A DNA stretch of 35,884 nt from assembly GCA_027296055.1 (NCBI GenBank), contig JAPUJT010000091.1, positions 1 to 35,884 on the forward strand. The letters are read 5' to 3'. Within the stretch, counting starts at the first letter, position 1. Each line of letters starts with the position of its first letter. Positions 1 through 9,500 of the stretch are shown here, one piece after another. The stretch comes from Planctomycetota bacterium (GTDB taxonomy: Bacteria > Planctomycetota > JAPUJT01). The notes below the pieces were generated by a model. That model was not told where the DNA came from. It saw only the letters and a list, made by a program, of their open reading frames with translations, and searched no databases. Position numbers and translations under genes: made by a program.

Positions 1-74
1 CCCTTGGCCAGTTCAATCTCCGCCTCACGCAGCTTCCGGATAACCTGCTCCGAGGTATGTCGCTTCTTGGCCAT
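1..74 (-). mobile_element. IS3-family transposase OrfA, N-terminal fragment cut by window edge
   Basis: Reading leftwards from the ATG at 74, the first 24 codons begin MAKKRHTSEQVIRKLREAE. This is the usual opening of the helix-turn-helix OrfA subunit of IS3-family transposases, which binds the element's ends. An AGGAGG ribosome binding site lies just upstream (plus-strand 81-86). The rest of the gene is outside the window. The plus-strand sequence up to about 107 reads as the element's terminal segment: on the minus strand it begins TGTTAGGATTCTGG, a TG-type end. Family assignment rests on the short N-terminus only, so the IS subgroup cannot be given. Confidence 0.72.
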
Positions 75-107
75 CTTCGCCTCCTTCCAGGGTCCAGAAT
101 CCTAACA
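75..107 (-). repeat. Probable terminal end of the IS3-type element
   Basis: The 33 bases between the transposase start and position 107 hold its ribosome binding site and end, on the minus strand, with TGTTAGG. The neighbouring phosphatase homology starts at about 108, which places the junction at 107/108. The opposite terminus is not in the window, so the inverted repeat and target duplication cannot be checked. Confidence 0.45.
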
Positions 108-620
108 TTCCTCCTGGACCGGTTTCAGGGGGCTGGGTCAGCCCACGTTCTCGGACGCATCAATCAATTCCTGCACGACGACCTTCACGCCGGCCGCTTC
201 GTGACGTTCGTCGTGGGCCTGCTCGACGGTGCGCGACACGAGATCGATCTGCTGTCCGCGGGGCACGGACCGCTGCTGGTCTACCGCGCGGCGGCAGGAA
301 CGGTGGATTCGCTACACGCGCATGGAGCGCCTCTCGCGGTGATGGAAGACGTCGTGTTCGATGGCGGAGATCGGGTGAGACTCGAGCCCGGTGATTTCAT
401 CATGCTCGTGACCGACGGCTTCTACGAGTGGCGGAACCCGACGGGCGAGCAATTCGGCATGGACCGAATCAACCGCTCCCTGGTGAAGCATGCGGAGGCC
501 TCCGCTGCGGCGATCATCGCTCAGCTCTATCGAGAAGTGCGTGAGTTCACCGCCGGCACGGCTCAGGCTGACGACGTGACGGCGCTGGTCGTGAAGCGTG
601 AGGCAAGCGGCGGTACCTGA
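108..620 (+). pseudogene. SpoIIE/RsbU-type PP2C phosphatase, 5'-truncated by an IS element
   Basis: About 170 residues match the C-terminal half of a SpoIIE/RsbU-type (PPM-fold) Ser/Thr phosphatase, which usually dephosphorylates anti-sigma-antagonist proteins. Visible motifs are GHGP (in LLSAGHGPLLVY), LEPGD, the TDGFYEWRN motif with a metal-binding Asp, and a C-terminal QADDVTALVV that carries further acidic ligands. The N-terminal part of the catalytic domain, with its first metal-binding Asp, is missing, along with any sensor or receiver domain. Homology begins at about the IS terminus (107/108). The open frame could start inside the IS at 57, but that would not restore the catalytic core. 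It is therefore most likely a dead remnant. Confidence 0.75.
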
Positions 621-1155
621 GGGGATCGGACTCCGCTGTGGATCGACGCCACGTGTGGAGGAATGGTTCAAGGGAGGCAACCGTTGGGCCCGGCCTACAT
701 CGAATCAAGAACCGGCAATATGCCCGGGTAGGATCGATTTCTCCCGCTGCCGGCAACGGTGGTCGGCATCAACATCCCATTCTGGCTATCTTCGACGCCG
801 ACTGCGGGTGGCAACGCTCCGCGATGGCTAGGCTACTCGGCCATGAGAGCGGTTGAAACCAAAACCGGGCGACGCGAATCGCCGGCTCGAACGCAATCGA
901 AGGCTGCCGAAACGGGAAGGCTCCCGTTCGGCCGCCCGGCTCGCATCTCGCTTGGCTTTCAGTGCCGCGGCACGCTCGGCGGCAATCAGTTTCGCCGCGT
1001 CGGCGCGGGACTTCAGCTCCGCATTGCCGCGGCTCCTACCTCGGCCTCGGCTTCGCCTCGGCCGAGGGACCTGGCGGGGGCTTCGTAGAATGGAAAAACT
1101 CGCCTTCGGGTTGGTACAGAAAAGGGGTAAGCGTCACCATTCTTCAAACTAACAT
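621..1155. other. 535 bp without a convincing gene
   Basis: No frame here gives a recognisable protein. On the minus strand, about 1045 down to the stop at 828, there is an Ala/Lys/Glu-rich run (for example ELKSRADAAKLIAAERAAA). It looks like the coiled-coil tail of a lost gene but has no start and no upstream domain. Together with the broken genes on both sides, this reads as decayed DNA. No RNA gene or clear promoter was seen. Confidence 0.5.
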
Positions 1156-1702
1156 TTGTTTGGCACAAGGATCGGGGTAAGGTCATACAGCTTTGTCGAA
1201 GGCAACCTGCGGTCCCATGACCCCGACACGGGAGTCGTTCAATGGACCGTTTCCGTCACATGGAACTGGGCCGGCTGGAGCATGGGGACGGCCGCCGTCT
1301 TCGGCGGAGGGAAGGCGTATGTGATCGCCCCCCCGGCGCTGCACGCGATCGATCCCGCCACGCAGACGGATCTCATGGAGCACGTCCGGCTACAACTACC
1401 GGGGCACCCCCGCGTACTCGAACGGCGTGGTCTACGCCCTCAGCGCCGGTACGCTGCAGGCCGTGGATGCGGCGACGGGTACCTGGCAGTGGAGCTTCGT
1501 CGGCGACACCATGCTGTGGTATCCGCCGGTCATCGCGAACGGCCACCTGTACGTGAGCAGCAGCGACAACGTCTACGCTGTCGACCTCGCGTCGCAGACA
1601 GAGGCATGGACGGCGGCCGCCCGGGGATGGATCGCGGTCGCGGACGGCCGACTGTACCTCTCCGGCCAGGACGGCGTGCTTCGAGCGTACCTCTTGCAGT
1701 AG
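1156..1702 (+). pseudogene. PQQ-like beta-propeller protein, frameshifted and 5'-truncated
   Basis: Two overlapping frames together encode PQQ-type propeller blades. The first frame (about 1200-1372) has SHDPDTGVVQWTV and LHAIDPATQTDL. The second frame (about 1376-1702) continues with SGYNYRGTPAYSNGVVYAL, LQAVDAATGTWQW, VYAVDLASQTEAW and a C-terminal GVLRAYLL. The repeated 'A-D-x-x-T/S-G-x-x-x-W' pattern is typical of PQQ/YncE-like outer-membrane-associated propellers. The frames join if one base near 1371-1376 is removed, so a single-base insertion is likely. There is no signal peptide or ribosome binding site at the 5' end, so the N-terminal blades are also gone. A base-call error could explain the frameshift but not the missing start. 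Confidence 0.68.
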
Positions 1703-1768
1703 TAGATGATCGGAGATCGGGGGACACACACCTATCTATCCCGATCAAGTGAGTGTGCCCTGAATTAC

Positions 1769-2614
1769 CTAGAACTTCCCTGGCTCCTCCGGCTCCTCAT
1801 GCCGCTCGAAGAATTCAGGATCTTCCTGGCGGATCCGTTCGAGCATTGCCGCATCGAGGACCTTGCGCCACTTCTGGTTTCCGGCTTCCCGCTTGGGTGG
1901 GATTGACGCCTCGAAGGATTCGCTCCACGCCAGGTCACAGAACGCGGCGATTCCTCGCACGGTCTCGACCGGGTCGCGACAGAGGTCACCGTACCATACC
2001 TGCAGGTACCGATTGCTGAAGGCCGGCCCCTTCTGCTCGAGCCACTGCGTCGTGATGCGGTATTGCCTCCCCGCAGCGATTTCATGCGGCAGCTCGCGCA
2101 ATTGCCTCCAGTCCGGAATCCTCATTCCGAACCAGCCTCCGTAATTGGGATTTTTTCGGTCCTCCCGACGATTCCTTCGCACGACGGTCGAGCTGACGAC
2201 GGCTCGCCAATCCCGGACGATATGAACGAAGAGGCAGCCTGGAAACACCGCGTCAAGCCAGCCCAGGCGAAGGGAAAACCTGGGGTACTTGGCCAGAAAG
2301 CGACTCGTACCGCGAACCTTCAGTACCCGTTCCACTTTGCGACCGTACCAGTCGAGTGCATCTGCGGTCGCGTCGTCCGCCTCCATGATGTCGTCCTCTT
2401 GTCGCCAGAGGAGGTCCCAGATCGCCTTCGCCTCCACGGGGCGGTCGCGCATGCCGCATCGGGTCGCCAGGTGAGCGAGCCGCGGGAAGGCACGCAGCCA
2501 GCGGTTGGCCTGGTTGAAGTATCCCACATCGGGATGCCGGGACAGGATCGTGTACAGAAGCGTGGTGCCACTCCGGTGCGGCGCGACTATGAACACTGGG
2601 CGATCTATTTTCAT
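1769..2614 (-). CDS. Sulfotransferase family protein
   Basis: The 281-residue product is a PAPS-dependent sulfotransferase, which transfers sulfate from 3'-phosphoadenosine-5'-phosphosulfate to an unidentified hydroxyl or amine acceptor. The 5'-phosphosulfate loop is APHRSGTTLL at residues 11-20. The 3'-phosphate-binding segment is HIVRDWRAVVSS at about 131-142, with Arg134 and a following Ser pair. Length is normal for the bacterial Sulfotransfer_1/3 group. The frame is open for another 56 codons upstream. The start MKIDRPVFIV is chosen because family homology begins there, though only a weak GGAAG lies upstream; a start at 2662 is possible. It is divergent from the kinase gene. The acceptor cannot be inferred; planctomycete genomes often carry several such genes. 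Confidence 0.85.
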   Translation of the reverse strand: MKIDRPVFIVAPHRSGTTLLYTILSRHPDVGYFNQANRWLRAFPRLAHLATRCGMRDRPVEAKAIWDLLWRQEDDIMEADDATADALDWYGRKVERVLKVRGTSRFLAKYPRFSLRLGWLDAVFPGCLFVHIVRDWRAVVSSTVVRRNRREDRKNPNYGGWFGMRIPDWRQLRELPHEIAAGRQYRITTQWLEQKGPAFSNRYLQVWYGDLCRDPVETVRGIAAFCDLAWSESFEASIPPKREAGNQKWRKVLDAAMLERIRQEDPEFFERHEEPEEPGKF

Positions 2615-2780
2615 GGCTGTCGCATTCTTCCGCTTGCACACCCCGGGATCAATACTTCCCATGACCCCGCCTGAGACCTTGCCAAGCTCGAGCGCGCTGC
2701 GGTAGATTGGTAGTTCCTCGGGGTACTTGCCACCCTGGGAACCACGGTCCATATCGACTCTCGATCTGGTAGGGAACCTC

Positions 2781-5700
2781 ATGGGTGAGCCGATTCCTCC
2801 CTCCGACAGTACCGAACGAGTCGAGGAGATAGCGGCGCGCTACCTCGACCTTCGAAGGGCGGGGGTGCCTGTCACTCCCCAGGCCCTCGCAGCGGCCTAC
2901 CCAGATCTCGCCCCCGACCTCGAGAAGCGCTTGGGGGAGGTGGAAGAAGCTCAAACGATTACTCTCCGTGAAGCCGAGTCCGGAACGGACGGTGGCGGCG
3001 GCCTCGTGCAGATCCCCATGTCCACGACGGCGCCGGTGCCTCCAGCGTCGACGCACGAACAAGTGGGTCCCTACCGTATCCTCGAGACCCTCGGGGAAGG
3101 GGGAATGGGAAGCGTCTATCTTGCCGAGCAGACCGAGCCCGTTCGTCGTCGTGTCGCCCTGAAGCTCATCAAATCGGGCCTGGACACCAAGGGAGTCATC
3201 GCTCGCTTCGAGGCGGAGCGGCAGGCCCTGGCGTTGATGGATCATCCCAATATAGCGCGGGTATTCGACGCGGGGACTACGGACGCGGGGCTTCCCTTCT
3301 TTGTCATGGAGCTCGTCAGCGGCGAGTCCATCACGGACTACTGCGACCGGCAACGGCTCGACACACCGGATCGGCTCCGGCTGTTCCAGCAGGTGTGCTA
3401 CGCCGCGCAGCACGCCCACCAGAAGGGGATCATCCACCGAGACCTCAAGCCCTCGAATATCCTCGTCTCGGTCCCAGGTGAAGAGCCGGTGGTCAAAATC
3501 ATCGATTTCGGAATCGCCAAGGCGACGAGCCAGAAGCTGAGCGATCGGACGATTTTCACCGAGCAGGGCCACTTCGTGGGGACACCGGAGTTCATGTCAC
3601 CCGAGCAAGCCGAAGGGTCGGTCGTGGACATCGATACGAGAACAGACATCTACTCCCTGGGCGTGATCCTGTATCGCCTCCTCGTGGGGACGCTTCCCTT
3701 CGAGTCGAGGGAGCTAAGGGCAAAGGGACACAGCGAGCTACTGCGGTTCATCCGCGAGGAGGAGCCGAGCCGGCCGAGCACACGGCTGAGCACCCTCGGG
3801 AAGGAATCGGACCGCGTCGCCAAGGCGCGCAAGACGAATCCTTCCACGCTTGGGCGGATCCTTCGAGGTGACCTGGACTGGATCACGATGAAGGCGCTGG
3901 AGAAGGACCGGACCCGCCGGTATGGGACAGCCTCGGAGCTGGCGGCGGATATCCAGAGGCATCTCTCGCACGAGCCCGTCCTGGCGGGGCCTCCGGGCGC
4001 GGCGTACCGCATCGGGAAGCTGATACGACGCCATCGGGGCCCGGTGGCGGCGGCGGCGATCATCCTCTTCGTCTTGGTAGCGGGTCTGGCCACGAGCCTG
4101 GCCCTCTACTTTCGCGCCGAACGGGCCCGGGAGGCGGAAGAGGAGCACAAGATTGCAGCGGTGGCGGCACGCGACGATGCGCGACGGCAAACAACAGTCG
4201 CCGATGAGGCGCGGCAGGCCGAGAAGATCCAGCGCGAAGAGGCCGAGCAGCAAAAGGCTGCCGCCGAAAACGCTCACGAAGAGGCGGAGGATGAGCGCAC
4301 GCGGGCGCAGAGCGAGGCCGACAAGGCAAAGGCGATCACTCGGTTTCTTCAAGACATGCTCTCGTCAGTCGACCCCGGCAAGGATGGGAGAGAGATCAAG
4401 GTCTCCGAAGTTCTGAGCCGGGCGGCGAAGCAGATCGACGATTCGTTCGAGGAGGAACCTCTGGTGGCCGCGGTCCTGAGGTTGACCATGGGAAAGACCT
4501 ATCATGCTCTCGGCATCCACGACGAGGCGGAAGCACTGGTGCGAGAGGCGCTGGAGACGCACCGATCCCATCTCGGAGAGATGCACCCATTGACCCTCAC
4601 CTCCATGAATAACCTGGCCGTTGAATGGATGACTCTGGGAAAGCTGGAGGAGGCGGAGGCCCTTCTAAGGCAAAGTCTAGCGGGCCGCCGCGAAGTCCTC
4701 GGCCACGAGCACCCCGAGACCCTGGCGACGACGAGCAACCTCGCCACCCTCCTTCAGCACCGGGGCGAGATGAAAGAAGCGGAGGACATGTACCGGCAGG
4801 TGCTTGCACTAGAGCGTCGCCTTCTTGGCGACGAGGACCCCGGCACTCTCTCGTCTATGGGGAACCTTGCCTTCGTGCTGACGGCACGGGGAAAGCTGGA
4901 TGAGGCGGAGAAGCTCCACCGACAGGTGCTGAAGGTTCGCCGTGCGCGCCTGGGCGGCGAGCATCCCCACACCCTCATCTCCATGGGAAGCCTGGCCTCG
5001 CTGCTCAAGGACCAGGGCGAGCTGGATGAGGCAGAATCCCTGTTCCGGGCGACCCTCGATGGCCACCGGCGTGTTCTCGGCGAGGAGCACCCCCATACCC
5101 TCGCAACGGCGGACAATTTCGCGCTGCTACTTCAAGAGATGGGTAATCTCGACGAGGCGGAACCTCTGCTGCGGCGAACGCTGGAGACCTGCCGCCGCAC
5201 GCTCGGGGACGATAACGAGGGGACAATCGCATCGATGGGGAATCTGTCGTTGCTCCTGCAACGTCGAGGACAGCTGGAGGAGGCGGAGGTCCTTCGCCGC
5301 AAGTCCCTGTCTGCCCATCGCCGAGTGTTTGGCGCGGAGCATCCCGGGACGCTATCGGGGATGACCAATCTCGCTTCCCTGTTGCAGGACCAGGGCAAGC
5401 TGGAAGAAGCGGAGCCCTTGGTGCGGCGAGCCTTGGCGATCCAGCGCCGCGTCCTCGGAGAGGAGCACGAGAGTACCCTCAACTCGATGACCGGCCTCGG
5501 TTCCCTGCTGTTTGCACAGGGCAAGCTGGAAGAGGCGGAGCCCTTGCTCCGGAAGACCCTCGAGGTCCGCCGCCGAAAATTTGGCGACGAGCATCCGGCG
5601 ACCCTCAACTCGACGCACAACCTCGCTAGCTTGCTGGCGATGCAGGGCAAGCTCGAAGAGGCCGAGCCCCTGTTGCGACAGGCATTGAAGATCCGTCGCC

Positions 5701-6380
5701 GCATCCTTGGCGAGGATCACCCAGCAACCCTCACTACGATGCACAACCTCGGCACGATGCTCGGGGCGTTGGGAAAGTCAGATGAGGAGGAATCTCTTTA
5801 CCGAAGAGCCCTGGCGGCCCGCCGCCGCGTCCTGGGCGAGGAGCACCCCGATACCCTCATGTCAGTGAGCGACCTGGCGGCACTTCTGAAGGACCGCGGC
5901 GATCTGGAAGAGGCAGAATCGCTCTGCCGCCAGGCTCTCGAGGCGCGGCGCCGCACGCTCGGAGACAGGCACCCCGATACCCTGCAGTCGATGAGCAATC
6001 TGGGGACCTTGCTCCGGGCCCAGGGGCAGCTAGCCGAGGCGGAGCGGCTCGGGAAACGGATCTTCGACCTGGCCCGAAGCACATTGGCGGAGGGAGACTG
6101 GCGAAGGGGGAACTTCCAGGCTCTCTATGGCCTCATCCTGCTGGACCTCGAGCGGTACGAGGAAGCCGAGACGCATCTTCTCGGAGGGTACTGGGTGTTG
6201 AGAGATTCCCTCGGCGCCAGGAACAAGCTGACCCGCAGCGTGGTCCAGAAGCTCGTTGACCTCTACACTGCCTGGGGCAAGCCGGAGAAGGCGGAGCAGT
6301 ACCGCGCCTTGCTCCCTTCCGAAGAAGAACACGTCGACAGGGAACAGAGCGAGGGTTCCGGAGTCCCCCCGGCGAGGTAG
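2781..6380 (+). CDS. Membrane-anchored Ser/Thr protein kinase with 12 TPR repeats
   Basis: The 1199-residue Hanks-type (PknB-like) kinase has its domain at residues 97-400. It shows the glycine loop GEGGMG (105-110), the ATP-binding Lys128 in VALKL, the catalytic HRDLKPSN (Asp221), DFG at 242-244 and [10 protein letters not shown] in the activation segment. All residues needed for activity are present. One membrane helix follows at about 421-444, then an Ala/Glu-rich coiled coil. Twelve 42-residue tetratricopeptide units of kinesin-light-chain type come next, each with 'G-x-x-H-P-x-T-L'. The kinase faces the cytoplasm and the TPR array lies across the membrane. The start at 2781 is chosen because AGGGAA lies just upstream; an in-frame start at 2727 has no such site. 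This architecture is common in planctomycetes. The ligand of the TPR array is unknown. Confidence 0.93.
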   Translation: MGEPIPPSDSTERVEEIAARYLDLRRAGVPVTPQALAAAYPDLAPDLEKRLGEVEEAQTITLREAESGTDGGGGLVQIPMSTTAPVPPASTHEQVGPYRILETLGEGGMGSVYLAEQTEPVRRRVALKLIKSGLDTKGVIARFEAERQALALMDHPNIARVFDAGTTDAGLPFFVMELVSGESITDYCDRQRLDTPDRLRLFQQVCYAAQHAHQKGIIHRDLKPSNILVSVPGEEPVVKIIDFGIAKATSQKLSDRTIFTEQGHFVGTPEFMSPEQAEGSVVDIDTRTDIYSLGVILYRLLVGTLPFESRELRAKGHSELLRFIREEEPSRPSTRLSTLGKESDRVAKARKTNPSTLGRILRGDLDWITMKALEKDRTRRYGTASELAADIQRHLSHEPVLAGPPGAAYRIGKLIRRHRGPVAAAAIILFVLVAGLATSLALYFRAERAREAEEEHKIAAVAARDDARRQTTVADEARQAEKIQREEAEQQKAAAENAHEEAEDERTRAQSEADKAKAITRFLQDMLSSVDPGKDGREIKVSEVLSRAAKQIDDSFEEEPLVAAVLRLTMGKTYHALGIHDEAEALVREALETHRSHLGEMHPLTLTSMNNLAVEWMTLGKLEEAEALLRQSLAGRREVLGHEHPETLATTSNLATLLQHRGEMKEAEDMYRQVLALERRLLGDEDPGTLSSMGNLAFVLTARGKLDEAEKLHRQVLKVRRARLGGEHPHTLISMGSLASLLKDQGELDEAESLFRATLDGHRRVLGEEHPHTLATADNFALLLQEMGNLDEAEPLLRRTLETCRRTLGDDNEGTIASMGNLSLLLQRRGQLEEAEVLRRKSLSAHRRVFGAEHPGTLSGMTNLASLLQDQGKLEEAEPLVRRALAIQRRVLGEEHESTLNSMTGLGSLLFAQGKLEEAEPLLRKTLEVRRRKFGDEHPATLNSTHNLASLLAMQGKLEEAEPLLRQALKIRRRILGEDHPATLTTMHNLGTMLGALGKSDEEESLYRRALAARRRVLGEEHPDTLMSVSDLAALLKDRGDLEEAESLCRQALEARRRTLGDRHPDTLQSMSNLGTLLRAQGQLAEAERLGKRIFDLARSTLAEGDWRRGNFQALYGLILLDLERYEEAETHLLGGYWVLRDSLGARNKLTRSVVQKLVDLYTAWGKPEKAEQYRALLPSEEEHVDREQSEGSGVPPAR
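4575..6086 (+). repeat. Twelve in-frame 126-bp tandem repeats (TPR array)
   Basis: The codons for the 'G-x-x-H-P-x-T-L' motif recur exactly every 126 bases, at 4575, 4701, 4827, 4953, 5079, 5205, 5331, 5457, 5583, 5709, 5835 and 5961. No insertion or deletion occurs over eleven periods. Sequence between copies has diverged at many third positions and at residues on the repeat surface. This indicates an old duplication under selection for register, not a recent expansion. Confidence 0.93.
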
Positions 6381-6481
6381 TCTTCCGTCTATTCCGACCT
6401 CACGCTCGTCCGGACCCCCCTCTACTTTCCGATCCCTTCCGTCCACCTTGCTCTTGTCCGGCCCCATTCCCAGATCGAACC

Positions 6482-6500
6482 CCGCGGGTACGTCCCGCGG
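6482..6500. other. GC-rich hairpin between kinase and NHL genes
   Basis: A perfect 7-bp inverted repeat, CCGCGGG and CCCGCGG, is separated by TACGT. No T-run follows, so it is not a standard intrinsic terminator. It sits just upstream of the predicted promoter of the NHL lipoprotein gene and could be an operator or a terminator relic for the kinase gene. Confidence 0.4.
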
Positions 6501-6505
6501 TCGCG

Positions 6506-6534
6506 TTGTGATTCCCACCGTGGTAATCTATACT
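6506..6534 (+). promoter_or_regulatory. Predicted sigma-70-type promoter of the NHL lipoprotein gene
   Basis: TTGTGA (6506-6511, 4 of 6 to consensus) and TATACT (6529-6534, 5 of 6) are separated by 17 bases. The predicted transcript would start near 6541, leaving a leader of about 54 bases before the GTG start at 6595. This is an inference from consensus only. Confidence 0.5.
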
Positions 6535-6594
6535 TTGGCTACTTGAGGCAGATGGGGGCGCCTCGGTATTCAACAGTCACAGGGAGGTAAGACG

Positions 6595-9500
6595 GTGCAA
6601 GAGACTGCAGTCCAAGGCTCTCTTCGGGGGAAGGTGTGGGTCGCGGGGGTGGTGGTCGCCCTCCTCCTCGGTTCGGGGTGTGGATACGTCGGAGTCGGGG
6701 TAGCCCTTGCCCTGTCATCTGGCGGAGGAAGTAAGAAGAAAGTGCCGCAGGTGGCTCCCGTGATCTTGCTCCCCGACATCGACCGCCAGGTTGGGCTAGT
6801 GACGGTGGACTACACCCTCCAGGATGCGAACGCCGACGTCATAACGATGCAGGTCGAGTACTCGCCTGACGCGGGGGTGACATTTCTCTCGGCTACCATC
6901 GATTCCTCCGACGAGGGGACGATCGTGGGGGACGAGATCCAGGGTCTCACATCATCCGCGATCGGCGTGGCCCACACATTCACCTGGGATGCCCCGGCCG
7001 ACCTCGGGGCCGGAGCGAATCCGTCGGTCCAGATCCGCCTGACCCCCTCGGACGGAAAGACGACGGCGATGCCGGTGACCTCCTCCACCTTCACCGTCGG
7101 AAACGACGCCCCTCTGGTCTCGAATCCGGTTATCCAGTTCGAAGACCCCCTGATTCTCGTGGCCTCGGGCCTCATCGGAGTGAGCTACGACCTCGAGGAT
7201 ACCACCGGCGACCTCTGCTCGATCCTCGTGGAGTACATGACGAGTCCCGACGGGTTGACCTGGAGCGCCCCGGCGGCGGCGACGGTATCCGTGGGTAGCC
7301 TGACGAGCCTTCCCCCGGGCCCGACGGGTTTGCCGGCGACCCACACCCTCGCCTGGAACTCCGTTGCGGATCTCGCTCTCAATAACTTTCCCTTCGTGCA
7401 GGTCCAGATCACGCCATCGGATACGTTCGATATCGGCTCCCCCGAGGCGACGGCCTCCTTCGAGGTGGAGAACAACGACAGCCCATCGGTCTTCTTCGAG
7501 CCCATCTCCCGTCAGAAGGGGGCGATCCGGATCGAGTTCGTCGTTGCGGACCCGCAGGACGACGATGTCCAGGTCGAGCTCTTCTATGCGCTGTCGGACC
7601 CGGCTACGGGGGGGACCCCCGTCCCTGCGACGGTCATCGCCTCGGACGGGACGATCACCCCTCCCAACATCGTCTCTGGCCTCTCATCCGTGGAAGGCTC
7701 GAACATCCACTGGATCGACTGGGACAGTTCCACGGACATCGGAACCGCCGCGGTCCCCGCGATCTGGTTCCAGGCCATCCCGGCGGACCTCGCGGGTATG
7801 GGGACCACGCGGACCGCGGGCCCCTTCGTCGCGGGGAACGACGCGCCATCGGTCATCCGGATCATCCGTCCCATGGTGCTTACCTCCCAGACGGGGATCG
7901 TGGAGATCGAGTTTGAGCTGGCCGATTCGACCTCCGACCCGGTGGATCTGCTGGTCGAGTGGGATGATGGGACCGGCCCCCTCCCCGCCGACATCGCCGT
8001 GGGGATCACCCAGGGCGCCCCCTCCGCGCCCGGGGGTCTCATCCAGACGATTGCGTGGAACACTCTCAACGACATCGGCGTGGACAACCGGGACGTGACG
8101 CTCACCATCACCCCTCGGGACAACGCGACGGCGCTCCCCGAGATCGGCGTGCCTTTCACGATGACAGATGTGTTCACCGTGGCGAACAGCAGCGACCCCA
8201 TCGCCTACATTGCGTCTCCCATCGGCTCACAGATCGTGGAGGGGGACGTCACCGTCTCTTACCTCCTCTTCCAGCCGAACAACGCGACATTGTCGATCAC
8301 CATGGAGTACTCCACGGACGGGACCTCCTACCTTTCCTGCGCGGAGCGGACCGGCCCTCCCAGCGAGGGAACGACGGGCCTGTCCTCCAGCGCTTTCGGC
8401 GACACCCACGTCTTCGTATGGGACAGCCCGGTGAACCTCGCCAACGATGCCCCCACGGTCTGGCTGCGGGTGGACGTCAGAGACGTGAGTGGGGCAGGGT
8501 CGCTTCACACCATGGCCACGCCTTTTCTCATCGACAACAACGACGAACCAACCCTCGCCCTCGGCACTCCCGACGGCGTGCAGGAAGGGAACGTGGCCCT
8601 GAGATACGGGATCGTGGACGTCGAGTCGAACGCGGTGGACATCACCGTCGAGTTCTCGACGTTGGGCGGGGCGCAGGGGACGTTCCAGCCCGCGACGGAT
8701 GCGGGGATCGCCTCGGGGAGTGACGGGACGACCGGACTCTCGTCCTCGGCGGACGGGATCGACCACACATTCGTCTGGAATTCCGTCGTGGACCTGGTCG
8801 GTCTGGGGGTGAAGAACGATGAAGTGGTCGTTCGCATGACGCCCCGGGACCACCCCGACCCGCGGCTCGGCGAGGGGCCCGCCGCCCAGACCGTGGCCTT
8901 TTCGGTGGACAATACGAGACCGCCCGAGGCCTCGGGCCTCGTTCCTACGGGTATCAGCGGTTCCATCAGGTTTGATCTCACCATCATCGACTTCGAGAGC
9001 AACATCGCGACCGTGGCCGTGGACTTCTCGACCGACGGCGGGACGATCTTCGAGCCGGCATCTGTTATCCCTCCCGCGTCCGCTACCACGGCCGGCAGCG
9101 AGATGACGGGCGTCTCGACCTCTCCCGGTGGCGTCGCGCACTTCTTCACGTGGGACTCCGCCGCCGACATCGGCCGGACGAACATCAACTCCATCATGGT
9201 CCGGGCCACGCCCCGCGACACGAAGATCGGTGTGGCCGCCGTTGTCACCCTGAACGTCCTGAACAACGACTCCCCCGTGGTGTTCATAAGTGACGTCACG
9301 GCGATCCAATCGGGCAACGTGAGCATCAACTATCGGCTCCAGGATACGAACAGCGACACCCTGAACGTGACCGTCCAGTTCCGCATCGGGGGAGTCCCCC
9401 TGCCCGCGACTCAGGGACCCGGCGGCGATCCCACGACAGGCCTCACCTCGGGCCCCCCGGGTCAGGAGGTGGGGCACATCTTCGTATGGGACTCGATCTC

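Noticed and set aside
828..1045. A minus-strand Ala/Lys-rich coding frame
   Set aside because: It has no start, no ribosome binding site and no recognisable domain. The downstream part turns into Arg/Ser-rich noise. It is mentioned only as a possible remnant.
4575..6086. A CRISPR-like or satellite tandem array
   Set aside because: The repeats are in-frame coding sequence of TPR units with no identical repeat/unique spacer structure.
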